Notes: generated by a model not told the origin, from the letters alone. A DNA stretch of 37,892 bases from Campylobacterales bacterium (GCA_027065125.1 JAMOOV010000127.1:1-37892), one strand, 5' to 3'. Positions 11,150 through 21,801 are shown, counted from the first letter of the stretch. Program-made: numbers and translations.

Positions 11150-14046
11150 ATTGTTCCTTTATAATTTTTATTGAAATTTTTTATAAAACCGATAACATCT
11201 TTTTCCGCAATAGGTTTGCTATATAGATATCCTTGTATAACAAAACAGCCTCTTTCAAATAAAAACTCCCTTTGCTTCACATCCTCAACACCCTCTGCTA
11301 TAATTTTTAAATTCAATCCCTTGCCAAGCTCTATGATAGTATTGACTATAGCCTCATCCACTTTAGAGCCCGGAATATCTCTTACAAAGGATTGATCAAT
11401 TTTTATCACATTCAAAGGAAGCTTTTTAAGATAAGCAAGAGAGGAGTAGCCTGTTCCAAAATCATCCATGGAAACCATAAAACCCATATCTTGAAAACTT
11501 TTCAATAGATTTTTAGATGTTTTGATATTTTTCATAACAAACCCCTCCGTAACTTCCAATTCCATTAAATCACTACTACATCCATTTGATTTTAAAGAAG
11601 TTTTTACAACATCTATCAATCTATCATCTTTTAACTGCTTATCGGAAAGATTGATAGCTATTCTTCCTATATCATACCCTCTCTTTTGTAGCATCACAGC
11701 AAAACTCATAGCTTTATTCATAACCATTTCACCTATATCAAATAGTAAATTTAATTGTTCTGCTATATCAATAAACTCTATAGGTGAAACAATTTCATCT
11801 CCTCTTTTCCATCTTATCAAAGCTTCAAATCCAACTATCTTTTGCTTTTTTATATCTACTTGAGGCTGATAATAGAGTATAAATTCATCATTTTTGATAG
11901 CATTTTTTAAACTCTCCTCAAGTGTATGTCTTTTTTGAATCCTTTTATACATTTTATCTTGATAAAAGACATATCTGTTTTTTCCCTCTTCTTTTGCTTT
12001 ATACATTGCTATATCAGCATTTCTAATCAACTCTTCACTATTGTTTCCATCAGAAGGATACAGAGTAACTCCCATGCTTACCCCTACTTTTAAGTAGTGT
12101 TTTTGCACCATAAAAGTGGCGGAAAAAGCTTTTTTCAATTTATCCGTTACCATAACAACATCATTTTCATCATGACAATTTGTCAAAAGCAAAACAAACT
12201 CATCTCCTCCAAACCTAAAAAGATAATCAGTCTCTCTAATTTCATCTTTAAATCTTTTGGCAACTTGCATCAAAAGTTCATCGCCTACATCATGACCGTA
12301 GTAGTCATTGATATTTTTAAAACCGTCCAAATCCATAAACACTATGGCAAAAATCTTATCCTCTCTTTTGCTCCTTGCTATCTCCTCTTTGATTATCTCA
12401 TCAAACATATATCTATTGGGCAAATTTGTTAAAGTGTCGTGTTTTGCATGATAAGATAACTCCATCTCTTTATTTTTTAACTCTTTTTCTATCTCTTTTC
12501 TTATAGTGATATCCCTACAAGCAGCATGTAAAATAGCATCTTCCTTGATTTCTATAGATGTAACTACAACTTCTATCCAAAAAAGTTCTCCGGTAATCTT
12601 TTTGGCAAGCCATTCACATCTGTAAACACCTCTTTTTTTAGCTTCAGAAAGTAATTTAGATATTTTTACTTTAGAGGATTCTCCATCTATTTGATACTTT
12701 GAGGATAAAGAAAGCACATCATAAGATAACAACTCTTCTTTATCTTTAGCACCAAACATTTCAATCGCCATTTCATTGCAAGATATAAATTTATTATCTT
12801 TTATAAGAAATATACCATCTTTTGATTTTTCAAAAAGAAGTTCAAACATCTTTTTTTGTCTATTTATCTCTTTATACTGAGCTGTTATATTATCTTCATA
12901 CTCTAAAAATATCTTTTTTATTTTATTTGCCATAACAATCATCAAAATACTCAACAAAACGATTACAAGCAAAGATATTAAAATGATATCTTTAATGATC
13001 ATTGATATCTCATTTTTCAATATGTTATACTTTTCATTTGCACTATTTATAATGTCTCTGATATAAAAACCAGCTCCTATGACATAATTGATTTTTGGAA
13101 CCAATTTGACAAAAGATATCTTATAAGCGGGTTTTTTTGTTAGCGGATCTATAAGTGCTATATATTTATTAAAAAAACCATCAGGATGCTTTATCGCTCC
13201 ATTTATCATCTCTCTTGTCATATGTCTATGCTCTGCATTGACATAATTCCATATATTTTTACCTATCATAGACTTTTTTATATGACTAAGTACTGTTCCG
13301 TTTAAATCAAATGCAAATATATATCCTTTTTTACCATATCTATAATGTCTTATTATATTTAGAGATATTTTTTTAACTTTATTTAGAATATCGTTTTCAT
13401 AATAGGCACTCCCTACAAATATATTTAATGGCTTAAACTTTTTTATATACCCTATCTTTTTTTGCATTTTTTTACAACCGGGTTTATGCCAATACCAACT
13501 TTTAAAAAAAGAATCCTCTTTTTTTAGTCTATCAATAGTATCTTTTATGACTTCTTCGTCCATTTCATTTTTCAAATGTAGTAAATTTTTTCCCTCAAGA
13601 GATGGTTTAATAGGCAGTAAAATAGAAGTGCCGTTTAAATCATATATGAAAAAATAGCCACTTAGATTATCAAAAAATCTAACATCTTTCAATCTATCAT
13701 GTATCTTTTTGAGTATTTCCTGTTTTGGTAAATTTCTATTTTGTTTATAAATATCCTCAATGATTTTATAGGCAAATTCCACCATATATTTTATATTTTC
13801 TTTTGACTCTTTGTTTATAATATCATAATTTGCCTCTATCTGCTTTATGAGTCTATTAATGCGATCTTTTATTGCATCTTTTTCTATATTTATCAATTTT
13901 GTTTTATATAGCACAATCTCTTTTTTGTAAAGAGCATTTTCTCTATATACAAGGATAGAAGCTATCAATGTAACAATTACAATCATAGAGGCAATAGGTA
14001 TAAAATATATCCATTTTACAAGTTGTTTATTGTCTATTTTATTCAT
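11146..14046 (-). CDS. Membrane sensor with tandem Cache-like repeats, PAS, GGDEF and EAL domains (diguanylate cyclase/phosphodiesterase)
   Basis: Two Cache-like repeats (GYFFIYDLNGTSILLP...EGKNL; GYIFAFDLNGTVLSHI...IGKNIW) between TMs; PAS; RETDYLFRFGGDEF (I-site and GGDEF); EALIRWKR, MDDFGTGYSSLAYLKKLPLNVIKID, AEGVED (EAL). Confidence 0.94.
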   Translation of the reverse strand: MNKIDNKQLVKWIYFIPIASMIVIVTLIASILVYRENALYKKEIVLYKTKLINIEKDAIKDRINRLIKQIEANYDIINKESKENIKYMVEFAYKIIEDIYKQNRNLPKQEILKKIHDRLKDVRFFDNLSGYFFIYDLNGTSILLPIKPSLEGKNLLHLKNEMDEEVIKDTIDRLKKEDSFFKSWYWHKPGCKKMQKKIGYIKKFKPLNIFVGSAYYENDILNKVKKISLNIIRHYRYGKKGYIFAFDLNGTVLSHIKKSMIGKNIWNYVNAEHRHMTREMINGAIKHPDGFFNKYIALIDPLTKKPAYKISFVKLVPKINYVIGAGFYIRDIINSANEKYNILKNEISMIIKDIILISLLVIVLLSILMIVMANKIKKIFLEYEDNITAQYKEINRQKKMFELLFEKSKDGIFLIKDNKFISCNEMAIEMFGAKDKEELLSYDVLSLSSKYQIDGESSKVKISKLLSEAKKRGVYRCEWLAKKITGELFWIEVVVTSIEIKEDAILHAACRDITIRKEIEKELKNKEMELSYHAKHDTLTNLPNRYMFDEIIKEEIARSKREDKIFAIVFMDLDGFKNINDYYGHDVGDELLMQVAKRFKDEIRETDYLFRFGGDEFVLLLTNCHDENDVVMVTDKLKKAFSATFMVQKHYLKVGVSMGVTLYPSDGNNSEELIRNADIAMYKAKEEGKNRYVFYQDKMYKRIQKRHTLEESLKNAIKNDEFILYYQPQVDIKKQKIVGFEALIRWKRGDEIVSPIEFIDIAEQLNLLFDIGEMVMNKAMSFAVMLQKRGYDIGRIAINLSDKQLKDDRLIDVVKTSLKSNGCSSDLMELEVTEGFVMKNIKTSKNLLKSFQDMGFMVSMDDFGTGYSSLAYLKKLPLNVIKIDQSFVRDIPGSKVDEAIVNTIIELGKGLNLKIIAEGVEDVKQREFLFERGCFVIQGYLYSKPIAEKDVIGFIKNFNKNYKGTM

Positions 14047-14208
14047 TTTACTGTTATCTCTTTATTGTTGATATACAAACTGAGCTAAATTATACATTAT
14101 AAATATTTAAACCCGAATTATATCTATTTTAGCATCAGTTTATAATTCGATTTTAATATTATTTTTGATAATATATCTTCTTATTTTAATCAACTAAGGA
14201 TAATATTT

Positions 14209-15123
14209 ATGGAGAAAGCAAAGTATATTTGGATGGATGGAAAACTTACACCTTGGGATGAAGCAAAAGTTCATATTTTAACTCATACACTACATTACGG
14301 CAACGGTGTATTTGAGGGTACAAGAGCTTATCAGACTGAAGATGGCTTGGCGATATTTAGACTAAGAGACCATACTAAGAGACTTTTAAATTCTGCTAAA
14401 ATCACTATGATAAAACCTCCTTACACGATAGAAGAGTTAGAAAATGCACAAATTGAACTACTTAAAGCCAATGATTTTAAATCAAATGTATATCTAAGAC
14501 CTCTTATCTATCTTGGATATGGGGTTATGGGGCTTTACCATGTGAATGCTCCCGTTCAAACTTCCATAGCCGCATGGGAATGGGGTAGTTATCTTGGGGA
14601 TGAGGGGCTTGAAAAGGGTATCAGAGTTAAAATCAGCTCATTTACAAGAAACTCTGTCAAATCCACTATGGGAAAAGCTAAAGCCGTCGCAAACTATCTC
14701 AACTCCCAAATGGCAAAATTTGAAGCCGTAGAGTGCGGATATGAAGAGGCCCTTATGCTTGATGATGAAGGTTTTATAGCTGAAGGTAGCGGTGAGTGCT
14801 TTTTTATAGTTAGAGACGGGGTATTGATAACTCCTCCAAACGATACATCTCTTGAATCCATAACACAAGATATGGTGATAAAACTTGCAAAAGATTTGGA
14901 CATAGAGGTAAAGAGAGAGAGGATAACAAGAGATGAAGTGTTTGTATGCGATGAAGCATTTTTTACAGGTACTGCCGCCGAAGTTACTCCTGTTAGAGAA
15001 GTTGATGCCAGAATTATAGGAAATGGAAAAAGAGGTGCTATAACAAAAAGATTGCAAGAAGCATATTTTGATGTAGTTTACGGAAGAAATGATAGATATA
15101 AAAATTTATTAACATATATTTAA
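14209..15123 (+). CDS. ilvE: Branched-chain amino acid aminotransferase
   Basis: YIWMDGKLTPWDEAKVHILTHTLHYGNGVFEGTRAY; EALMLDDEGFIAEGSGECFFIV; class IV PLP aminotransferase. Confidence 0.97.
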   Translation: MEKAKYIWMDGKLTPWDEAKVHILTHTLHYGNGVFEGTRAYQTEDGLAIFRLRDHTKRLLNSAKITMIKPPYTIEELENAQIELLKANDFKSNVYLRPLIYLGYGVMGLYHVNAPVQTSIAAWEWGSYLGDEGLEKGIRVKISSFTRNSVKSTMGKAKAVANYLNSQMAKFEAVECGYEEALMLDDEGFIAEGSGECFFIVRDGVLITPPNDTSLESITQDMVIKLAKDLDIEVKRERITRDEVFVCDEAFFTGTAAEVTPVREVDARIIGNGKRGAITKRLQEAYFDVVYGRNDRYKNLLTYI

Positions 15124-15139
15124 AAACAAAAGGACATTA

Positions 15140-16201
15140 ATGCCAGCAGATTTAAACGACTATTTTAAAAAAAATAGCCAGAATAAAGACAATAATAACA
15201 ACTTTGAGCCACCTCAATTTTTTAAAGATTTTGGTAAAAAAGCAGGACTTTTATACACTCTTATCGTTATAATAGGATTGCTTATACTTGCAAAACCGTT
15301 TGTAGTGATAAATTCGGGAGAGGTAGGTATAAAGGCCACAGCAGGTAAATTTGACCCCAAAGCTCTTTCTCCCGGACTTCATTTTTTTATGCCGTTTGTT
15401 CAAGATGTTTTTATAGTGGATACGAAAGTTAGGATAATTAACTATACAGACAATGAAGATGTTACCATCCAAAATACAAAATCAGGGATAAAATTCAAAA
15501 GAGCTATTTTTGTACTTGATGCAAGAGGATTGCCGGTTTCTATCGATTTGACTGTACAGTATAAGTTAAAAGCAAAGTCTGCTCCTCAAACCATAGCTAC
15601 TTGGGGACTTAGCTGGGAAGACAAAATTATAAATCCGGTAGTTAGAGATGTAGCTAGAAATATAGTGGGAAAATACACAGCCGAAGAGTTGCCGGTAAAA
15701 AGAAACGAGATAGCCGCTCAAATCACAACTGGCATAAAAGACAGGATAGATGCTCAACCAGGACAACCGGTACAACTTCTTGCTGTTCAACTTAGGAGGA
15801 TAGTTCTACCTCAAAAGATAAAAGATCAAATTCTTAGAGTTCAGATAGCAAAACAACAAGCCCAACAAGCAAGATATGAAGTTGAAAGAGCTAAGCAAAT
15901 AGCACAAAAAAATGCTGCTCTTGCACAAGGTGATGCCGATGCAAGAAAGATAAGAGCTCAAGGTCAAGCTGATGCAACTAAGATAGAAGCCAATGCTAAT
16001 GCTTATGCAAATAAAGAGTTAGGCAAAAGTGTTACACCAAATCTTTTAAAATTAAAACAACTTGATGTACAGGGTAAATTTAATGAAGCCTTGCAAGTCA
16101 ATAAAAATGCTAAAATTTTCTTAACTCCAGGAGGAGTTGTTCCGAATATTTGGCTTGACAGCAAAGATTCTCAAAAGGCGGTTTCAGTTGGAAGTAAGTG
16201 A
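15140..16201 (+). CDS. SPFH/prohibitin-family membrane protein (HflC/HflK-like)
   Basis: Single N-terminal TM, then [43 protein letters not shown], typical SPFH domain, and an Ala/Gln-rich coiled coil. Confidence 0.92.
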   Translation: MPADLNDYFKKNSQNKDNNNNFEPPQFFKDFGKKAGLLYTLIVIIGLLILAKPFVVINSGEVGIKATAGKFDPKALSPGLHFFMPFVQDVFIVDTKVRIINYTDNEDVTIQNTKSGIKFKRAIFVLDARGLPVSIDLTVQYKLKAKSAPQTIATWGLSWEDKIINPVVRDVARNIVGKYTAEELPVKRNEIAAQITTGIKDRIDAQPGQPVQLLAVQLRRIVLPQKIKDQILRVQIAKQQAQQARYEVERAKQIAQKNAALAQGDADARKIRAQGQADATKIEANANAYANKELGKSVTPNLLKLKQLDVQGKFNEALQVNKNAKIFLTPGGVVPNIWLDSKDSQKAVSVGSK

Positions 16202-16886
16202 TATAAAAAAGATAGCCAATAGAGTGGATTGGGATAAGAGTCCTCTTATCCCCGCTATCGCACAAGACTATAAAAGCGGAAAAGTTTTAATGTTGGCATA
16301 TATGGATAGAGTTGCTCTGGAGCTTACACTCAGTACCAATATAGCCCACTACTTTTCAAGGAGCAGACAGAGGATTTGGAAAAAGGGTGAAACAAGTGGA
16401 AATATCCAAAAAGTGAAGGATATTTTTATAGATTGCGATGATGATACGATACTGTTGCAAGTAGAGCAAATAGGCGGTGCAGCTTGTCACACAGGACGAG
16501 AGAGTTGTTTTTTCACAAAACTTCAAAGTGGAGAAGTCATATCCAAGCCTATAGAAAACAGTACGGATAACTACTCTATCGTAGATAAACTCTATCATGT
16601 TATTCAAGAGAGAAAAAAAGCTGACCCAAAAACATCATATACAGCATCTTTATATCAAAAAGGAGAAAATACTATACTTAAAAAGGTAGTTGAAGAAGCA
16701 GGAGAGTTTTGTTTTGCTATAAAAGACGACAAAGAAGAAGAGATTATCTATGAGGCTGCAGATTTGACATTTCATACTCTTGTAGCTCTTGCACACAAAG
16801 GAATAAATCCCGAAAGAGTAAAAAGTGAACTATCAAAAAGATTTGGACTTAGTGGCATAGAAGAGAAAAAAAATAGGCAAAAATAG
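16188..16886 (+). CDS. hisI: Bifunctional phosphoribosyl-AMP cyclohydrolase / phosphoribosyl-ATP pyrophosphohydrolase HisIE
   Basis: [29 protein letters not shown]...[14 protein letters not shown] (HisI) fused to [28 protein letters not shown] (HisE). In-frame TTG at 16188 gives the expected N-terminus; ORF track begins at 16137. Confidence 0.93.
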   Translation: MEVSDIKKIANRVDWDKSPLIPAIAQDYKSGKVLMLAYMDRVALELTLSTNIAHYFSRSRQRIWKKGETSGNIQKVKDIFIDCDDDTILLQVEQIGGAACHTGRESCFFTKLQSGEVISKPIENSTDNYSIVDKLYHVIQERKKADPKTSYTASLYQKGENTILKKVVEEAGEFCFAIKDDKEEEIIYEAADLTFHTLVALAHKGINPERVKSELSKRFGLSGIEEKKNRQK

Positions 16887-16894
16887 GCTATACA

Positions 16895-17410
16895 TTGTTA
16901 TCTTTAAAACTATATTTTCAAAATTTAACTATTTATGACTATATAGGATTCGGGTGGCTATTTTTAACTTTTATTATATTGGTTATTTTTAGTCTATATT
17001 TTTTTGGCAGAAAACCTATGTTTGCTATTTTTATGTTATTTATATCTTTTCTTTTTATTCCGGGAGGTTTTTTAGGGATTAAATATTTTCTTGACAACAA
17101 TATCAGAAAAAATAGTGTCAATATTTCTAAAATAAAGCCTTTGCATTTTACAAACTCTTTGATTGTTGAAGGTGATATAACAAATAAAGGAAAAATTGAC
17201 TTTAAAAAGTGCATTTTAAATATAAAAATAAAAAAAAGTGATAAAAATAAAATAAGAAATTTTATTAATTTGCTAAAGTCTATAAGAAAAGTGACGATGT
17301 TTATAGATAAGCCGATAGCAAAGATGCAAAACTATCATTTTAAGACAATGATTAATGATATTACTTATAAAAAAGATTACAATGTTTCAGCTTCGGCAAT
17401 ATGTTACTAA
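16895..17410 (+). CDS. DUF2393-like membrane protein
   Basis: Two N-terminal TMs then an extracytoplasmic beta-rich domain (LIVEGDITNKGKIDFKKCILNIKI); paralogous architecture to the next gene. Confidence 0.6.
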   Translation: MLSLKLYFQNLTIYDYIGFGWLFLTFIILVIFSLYFFGRKPMFAIFMLFISFLFIPGGFLGIKYFLDNNIRKNSVNISKIKPLHFTNSLIVEGDITNKGKIDFKKCILNIKIKKSDKNKIRNFINLLKSIRKVTMFIDKPIAKMQNYHFKTMINDITYKKDYNVSASAICY

Positions 17411-17419
17411 GGTTGAAAA

Positions 17420-17959
17420 ATGACATACTTTACAATTCTTCATTGGATAACATTAATAATATTTTTTCTTATCTTTCTGCTACTTGTTATAATTTCAAAA
17501 AAAGAGACCAATCCAAAAATATTTTGGTCTATGGTTTTTTCATCATTTCTTGTTATTAGTACTCTTTCTCTATTTTCTATATTTGTTCTTGACAAATATA
17601 CAAAAAAGGCAAAACTTATCAATGTTACCCACAAAAGAGTACTTATGAGTGAGTCTATTATGTTTTTTGGACGAGTTAAAAACATAGGAAAATTTAAAAT
17701 CGGACGATGTAAATTTGAAGTTAAAATTGTCAATAATGCTTTAAACCCAAACAGAATATCTGGCTCAACATTATATACTCCAAGATCAGGTTTAAAACAA
17801 CTTTTTTCCAGCAAAAAAGAGAAGCTATCAACTATCATAAAAGACTTTGTGGTGGCCAAAGATTTAAAACCGGGAGAAATTAAAAGTTTTGGAGTTGGCA
17901 TGCACTATCCCTCCTATTTTCAAAAATCAAGTATAAAATATAAACTCTATTGTCACTAA
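17420..17959 (+). CDS. DUF2393-like membrane protein
   Basis: Two TMs then SIMFFGRVKNIGKFKIGRCKFEVKIVNN; tandem paralogue of the preceding ORF. Confidence 0.65.
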   Translation: MTYFTILHWITLIIFFLIFLLLVIISKKETNPKIFWSMVFSSFLVISTLSLFSIFVLDKYTKKAKLINVTHKRVLMSESIMFFGRVKNIGKFKIGRCKFEVKIVNNALNPNRISGSTLYTPRSGLKQLFSSKKEKLSTIIKDFVVAKDLKPGEIKSFGVGMHYPSYFQKSSIKYKLYCH

Positions 17960-19299
17960 TCGATAAAATAGTCTCCGTCAAAACTCACAAGAGAGTAATT
18001 TCTGTCGTATCCTATAGCTTCTTTCAAACCCTCTATGCTTAAAAAGGTCAAACTGTCCGCTCCCATATACTCTTTTATCTCTTCTTTTGTCTTATTGGCA
18101 CTCATCAACTCTTTGTAGCTCGGAGTATCTATGCCGTATTTACAAGGGTATTTTATCTCCGGTGCGGCTATCATCATATGTATCTCTTTTGCTCCGGCAT
18201 CTTTTAACATCTTTACTATCTGTTTTGAAGTAGTACCTCTAACCAAAGAGTCATCAAGCACTATAACTCTTTTCCCGTTTATCTTCTCTTTGATAGGAGA
18301 AAGTTTTAATTTAACTTTTAAATCCCTTATCTCCTGAGTTGGCTCTATAAAAGTTCTCCCCACATAGTGATTTCTAACTATCGCCAATTCAAAAGGAATA
18401 TCACTCGCTTTGGAGTAACCAAGGGCTGCAGCTACACCACTATCCGGAACTGGTACTACCATATCAGCCTCTATATGTTTCGCCTCTTGAGCTAAAGCCC
18501 AACCTATCCTGCCTCTAACTTTATAGATACTTTTACCGTCTATCACACTATCCGGTCTTGCAAAATATATATACTCAAAAGCACAAGGTCTATAATCACT
18601 CTCAAAAAGCTGGACAGACTCCATAATTTTCGGATTTTCTTTGTCAAATATAAGCATTTCTCCCGGTCGTATATCTCTTACAAATTTAGCTTTTACAAGA
18701 TCAAATGCACAGGTTTCACTTGCCACTATATATCCACCGCTTTCAAGTTTTCCAAGAGATAGAGGTCTGACACCGTATCTATCTCTTATGACAAACTGTT
18801 TGCTTCTACTTTGTATGATAAAACAGTATGCACCTTTTACCTTTTTTAATGCCTCTACAATCCTATCTCTTAAATGTTCTTTTTGGCTCCTCGCTATAAG
18901 ATGTACTACATTTTCCGTATCCATTGAGGTTGCAAATATAGCCCCCTCGTTTATCAACTCTTTTCTAACTTCGTTTTTGTTGATCAGATTACCGTTATGA
19001 ACGATAGATATCTCTCCAAGCTTATATCTTGCAAAAATAGGCTGTGCATCAAGTATAGAGTCTTGTCCTGCCGTTGAGTATCTATTGTGTCCTATTGCCT
19101 GAGTTCCTTTGAGAATTTTAAATGAATCATTATCAAAAACTTCCGTTACAAGACCTCTGCCTTTTATCGTTTTTATATGACTATCATCACTGACACTTAT
19201 ACCGGTAGCCTCTTGACCTCTATGTTGCATAGCAAAAAGAGCATAATATGCTATCTTTGATGCATTTTCATCTCCAAAAACTCCAACTATTGCACACAT
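17956..19299 (-). CDS. purF: Amidophosphoribosyltransferase
   Basis: MCAIVGVFGDE (Cys nucleophile), HRGQEATGIS, HNGNLIN, VIVLDDSLVRGTTSKQIV (PRPP motif). Confidence 0.98.
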   Translation of the reverse strand: MCAIVGVFGDENASKIAYYALFAMQHRGQEATGISVSDDSHIKTIKGRGLVTEVFDNDSFKILKGTQAIGHNRYSTAGQDSILDAQPIFARYKLGEISIVHNGNLINKNEVRKELINEGAIFATSMDTENVVHLIARSQKEHLRDRIVEALKKVKGAYCFIIQSRSKQFVIRDRYGVRPLSLGKLESGGYIVASETCAFDLVKAKFVRDIRPGEMLIFDKENPKIMESVQLFESDYRPCAFEYIYFARPDSVIDGKSIYKVRGRIGWALAQEAKHIEADMVVPVPDSGVAAALGYSKASDIPFELAIVRNHYVGRTFIEPTQEIRDLKVKLKLSPIKEKINGKRVIVLDDSLVRGTTSKQIVKMLKDAGAKEIHMMIAAPEIKYPCKYGIDTPSYKELMSANKTKEEIKEYMGADSLTFLSIEGLKEAIGYDRNYSLVSFDGDYFID

Positions 19300-19317
19300 T
19301 TTATAACTCCATTATTA

Positions 19318-20100
19318 TCAAGATAAGCCGAGACAATCGTTAATGCTATATAGCTTCGGCTCCATATTTGCTATCCATTTTGCAGCTCTTATGGCACCTT
19401 TGGCAAAGGTATCTCTACTGGTGGCAGTATGATTTAACTCTATAAATTCTCCATCATTATAAAACCCCACGGTATGCCTTCCGACAATATCGCCACCTCT
19501 AAGAGCCATAATAGCTATCTCATCTTTTTTTCTCTCCCCGATATTTCCGTTTCTTCCGCTCACTCTAACTTCATCAAGCAAAAGTCCTCTTGCATTGGCT
19601 ACACTCTCTCCCAAAGTCAAAGCCGTACCACTTGGGGCATCTTTTTTATATCTATGGTGCATTTCCACTATCTCAATATCAAAATCACTCAATGCTTCCG
19701 ATGCAAGAGCGGCCAATTTATTTAAAACTGCTACACCCAAAGACATATTGGTTGAGTATAGAACCGGAACTTTTTGGCTTAACTCTTTTATGAGGTTGTG
19801 TTGATGCTCATTTAAACCAGTAGTGCCTATGACAAGTGGCTTAGGATTTTGTAAAGCTCTTTCCAAAAGAGTTTGTGTGCCTTTCGGCAAAGTAAAGTCG
19901 ATAACTACATCGGAATTTTCCAAAAGTGTATCCGTGTCGTTTGTTATCAAAACATTTTCCGGCACAGCAAATGTAAACTCTTCTATAGCATGAAGTACCG
20001 ATATCTCCACATCTTTATCATTTTTTAAATTCTCTATAAGAAGTTTTCCAACTCTTCCGGTTGATCCGTGAATTCCAACTTTTACCATTCTATTCTCCAA
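19318..20100 (-). CDS. dapB: 4-hydroxy-tetrahydrodipicolinate reductase
   Basis: [43 protein letters not shown] (catalytic motif). Confidence 0.97.
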   Translation of the reverse strand: MENRMVKVGIHGSTGRVGKLLIENLKNDKDVEISVLHAIEEFTFAVPENVLITNDTDTLLENSDVVIDFTLPKGTQTLLERALQNPKPLVIGTTGLNEHQHNLIKELSQKVPVLYSTNMSLGVAVLNKLAALASEALSDFDIEIVEMHHRYKKDAPSGTALTLGESVANARGLLLDEVRVSGRNGNIGERKKDEIAIMALRGGDIVGRHTVGFYNDGEFIELNHTATSRDTFAKGAIRAAKWIANMEPKLYSINDCLGLS

Positions 20101-21022
20101 GATAAGATATTACATTAATCGCTGCAGTAGCACCATCTCCAGCTGCACATACAACTTGCTTTGGAGCTTTTATCCTTATATCTCCGGCAGCAAATAATCC
20201 TTTTACAGAAGTTTTCATAGATAAATCCACAATAACTTCTCCATACTCACTTACATCACAAAGATAACTTCCGTCACTTTGTTTCAAAACTCCATTATTT
20301 ACATTCATTCCGACAAACACAAATATACCGGGTACCTTCAAATCTCTCTCGTCGCCCTCTTTATTAATGGTTAGTACACCTTGCACCCCCATAGTGTCAC
20401 CATAAACTTTTTTAATTTTAGAGTTTAATACCAACTCTATATTTTCACACTTTTTCAATCTTTCAACAGTCGCAGGACTTGCTCTAAAAGCATCTCTTCT
20501 ATGTATTAGATAAACTTTCGAGCATATATGAGAAAGATATATCGCCTCTTCCAAGGCAGTATCTCCACCTCCAAGAACTGCAACTTCTTTATTTTTGTAA
20601 AAAAATCCATCACAGGTAGCACAAGTACTAACACCTCTACCGAGAAACTCATCCTCACCTTCAAAATTGGCTCTTCTTGGAGTGCTTCCGGTACAAATTA
20701 TAACCGCTTTAGCATCCACCTCTTCTCCTCCGGCAAGAGAAATGGCAAATACTTCTTCAGACTTTTTTGATACCCTGGTAACCTCTTTCATCTCATGCTT
20801 TAAGCCAAATCTCATACACTGTTCAGGCCACGGTTCCATAAGCTCCATGCCGGTAACGACATCTTTAATGCCCGGATAATTCTCTATCTCGCTACTTTGT
20901 GTGATTTGACCTCCCGGCATCCCTTTTTCAAACATAACTACATTTTTAAGACCGCCTCTTGTAGCATACAATCCTGCAGTCAAACCGGCAGGACCTCCGC
21001 CGATAATCGCTAAATCTAACAT
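20090..21022 (-). CDS. trxB: Thioredoxin reductase
   Basis: [54 protein letters not shown]. Confidence 0.97.
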   Translation of the reverse strand: MLDLAIIGGGPAGLTAGLYATRGGLKNVVMFEKGMPGGQITQSSEIENYPGIKDVVTGMELMEPWPEQCMRFGLKHEMKEVTRVSKKSEEVFAISLAGGEEVDAKAVIICTGSTPRRANFEGEDEFLGRGVSTCATCDGFFYKNKEVAVLGGGDTALEEAIYLSHICSKVYLIHRRDAFRASPATVERLKKCENIELVLNSKIKKVYGDTMGVQGVLTINKEGDERDLKVPGIFVFVGMNVNNGVLKQSDGSYLCDVSEYGEVIVDLSMKTSVKGLFAAGDIRIKAPKQVVCAAGDGATAAINVISYLGE

Positions 21023-21034
21023 TTTTGCCCCTTT

Positions 21035-21484
21035 TTAAATTGTTTCTATCATACTGTCTTGTTTATATCTATACTTTTTTACTTTTTTTATCATAAATAT
21101 CGAAGGAACTCTATAAACATTAAATCTTTGTATAAGAGCCAATATCGTATTGATACCCGTAGTCAAATAGATAACTCTATCACTATTTTTAAACCTTTTT
21201 TGATATATATCCACAGCTAAAATCTTAACTTTGTTTTTAACTCTTTTTAGTATCTTTTGAATATCATTTTTTCTTGAACTATAAATCACAACCACATACT
21301 CTTTATCCATAGGTTTAAAAATATCTTTCTTTTCATAAAAGACCCATTTGTCAAAATTGATAAATTTATATTCCGCAAACCTATAGTTAAAGTAGGCATA
21401 AGCACTTGCTATCATAAGAGCACCGAAAAATGATGCGAAGAGATAATTAAGGGAGAAGATTTTTCTCCCTTTTTTTAAAGCCAT
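21035..21484 (-). CDS. Membrane-anchored hypothetical protein with a degenerate thioredoxin-like fold
   Basis: N-terminal TM; FNVYRVPSIFMIKK resembles the Trx cis-Pro strand; no CxxC. Abuts trxA (21484). Confidence 0.6.
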   Translation of the reverse strand: MALKKGRKIFSLNYLFASFFGALMIASAYAYFNYRFAEYKFINFDKWVFYEKKDIFKPMDKEYVVVIYSSRKNDIQKILKRVKNKVKILAVDIYQKRFKNSDRVIYLTTGINTILALIQRFNVYRVPSIFMIKKVKKYRYKQDSMIETI

Positions 21485-21801
21485 TATAAGATTGAGTTTA
21501 GTTTATCCGCAATAACTTGCTTTCCTGCTGCTCCAATCATTTGATCTACAAGTTGTCCATCTTTAAAAAAGAGAATTGTGGGGATAGATCTGATACCATA
21601 CTGAATAGCTATATCTTGCTCTTCATCGGTATTAACTTTACAAATCTTAGCTTTTCCATCAAAATCTTCCGCCAACTCTTCGATAACCGGAGCTATCATT
21701 CTGCAAGGTCCACACCATGGTGCCCAAAAATCAACTAAAGTTACACCCTCTTTTATAGTATCGTTAAAATTAGATGCATTTAATTCTATATATTTTCCCA
21801 T
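21484..21801 (-). CDS. trxA: Thioredoxin
   Basis: VDFWAPWCGPCRMIAPVIEELA, YGIRSIPTILFFKDGQ. Confidence 0.98.
   Translation of the reverse strand: MGKYIELNASNFNDTIKEGVTLVDFWAPWCGPCRMIAPVIEELAEDFDGKAKICKVNTDEEQDIAIQYGIRSIPTILFFKDGQLVDQMIGAAGKQVIADKLNSIL

Noticed and set aside
14638-15057. Minus-strand ORFs inside ilvE and the SPFH gene
   Set aside because: Antisense to conserved genes, no start-site support or motifs.
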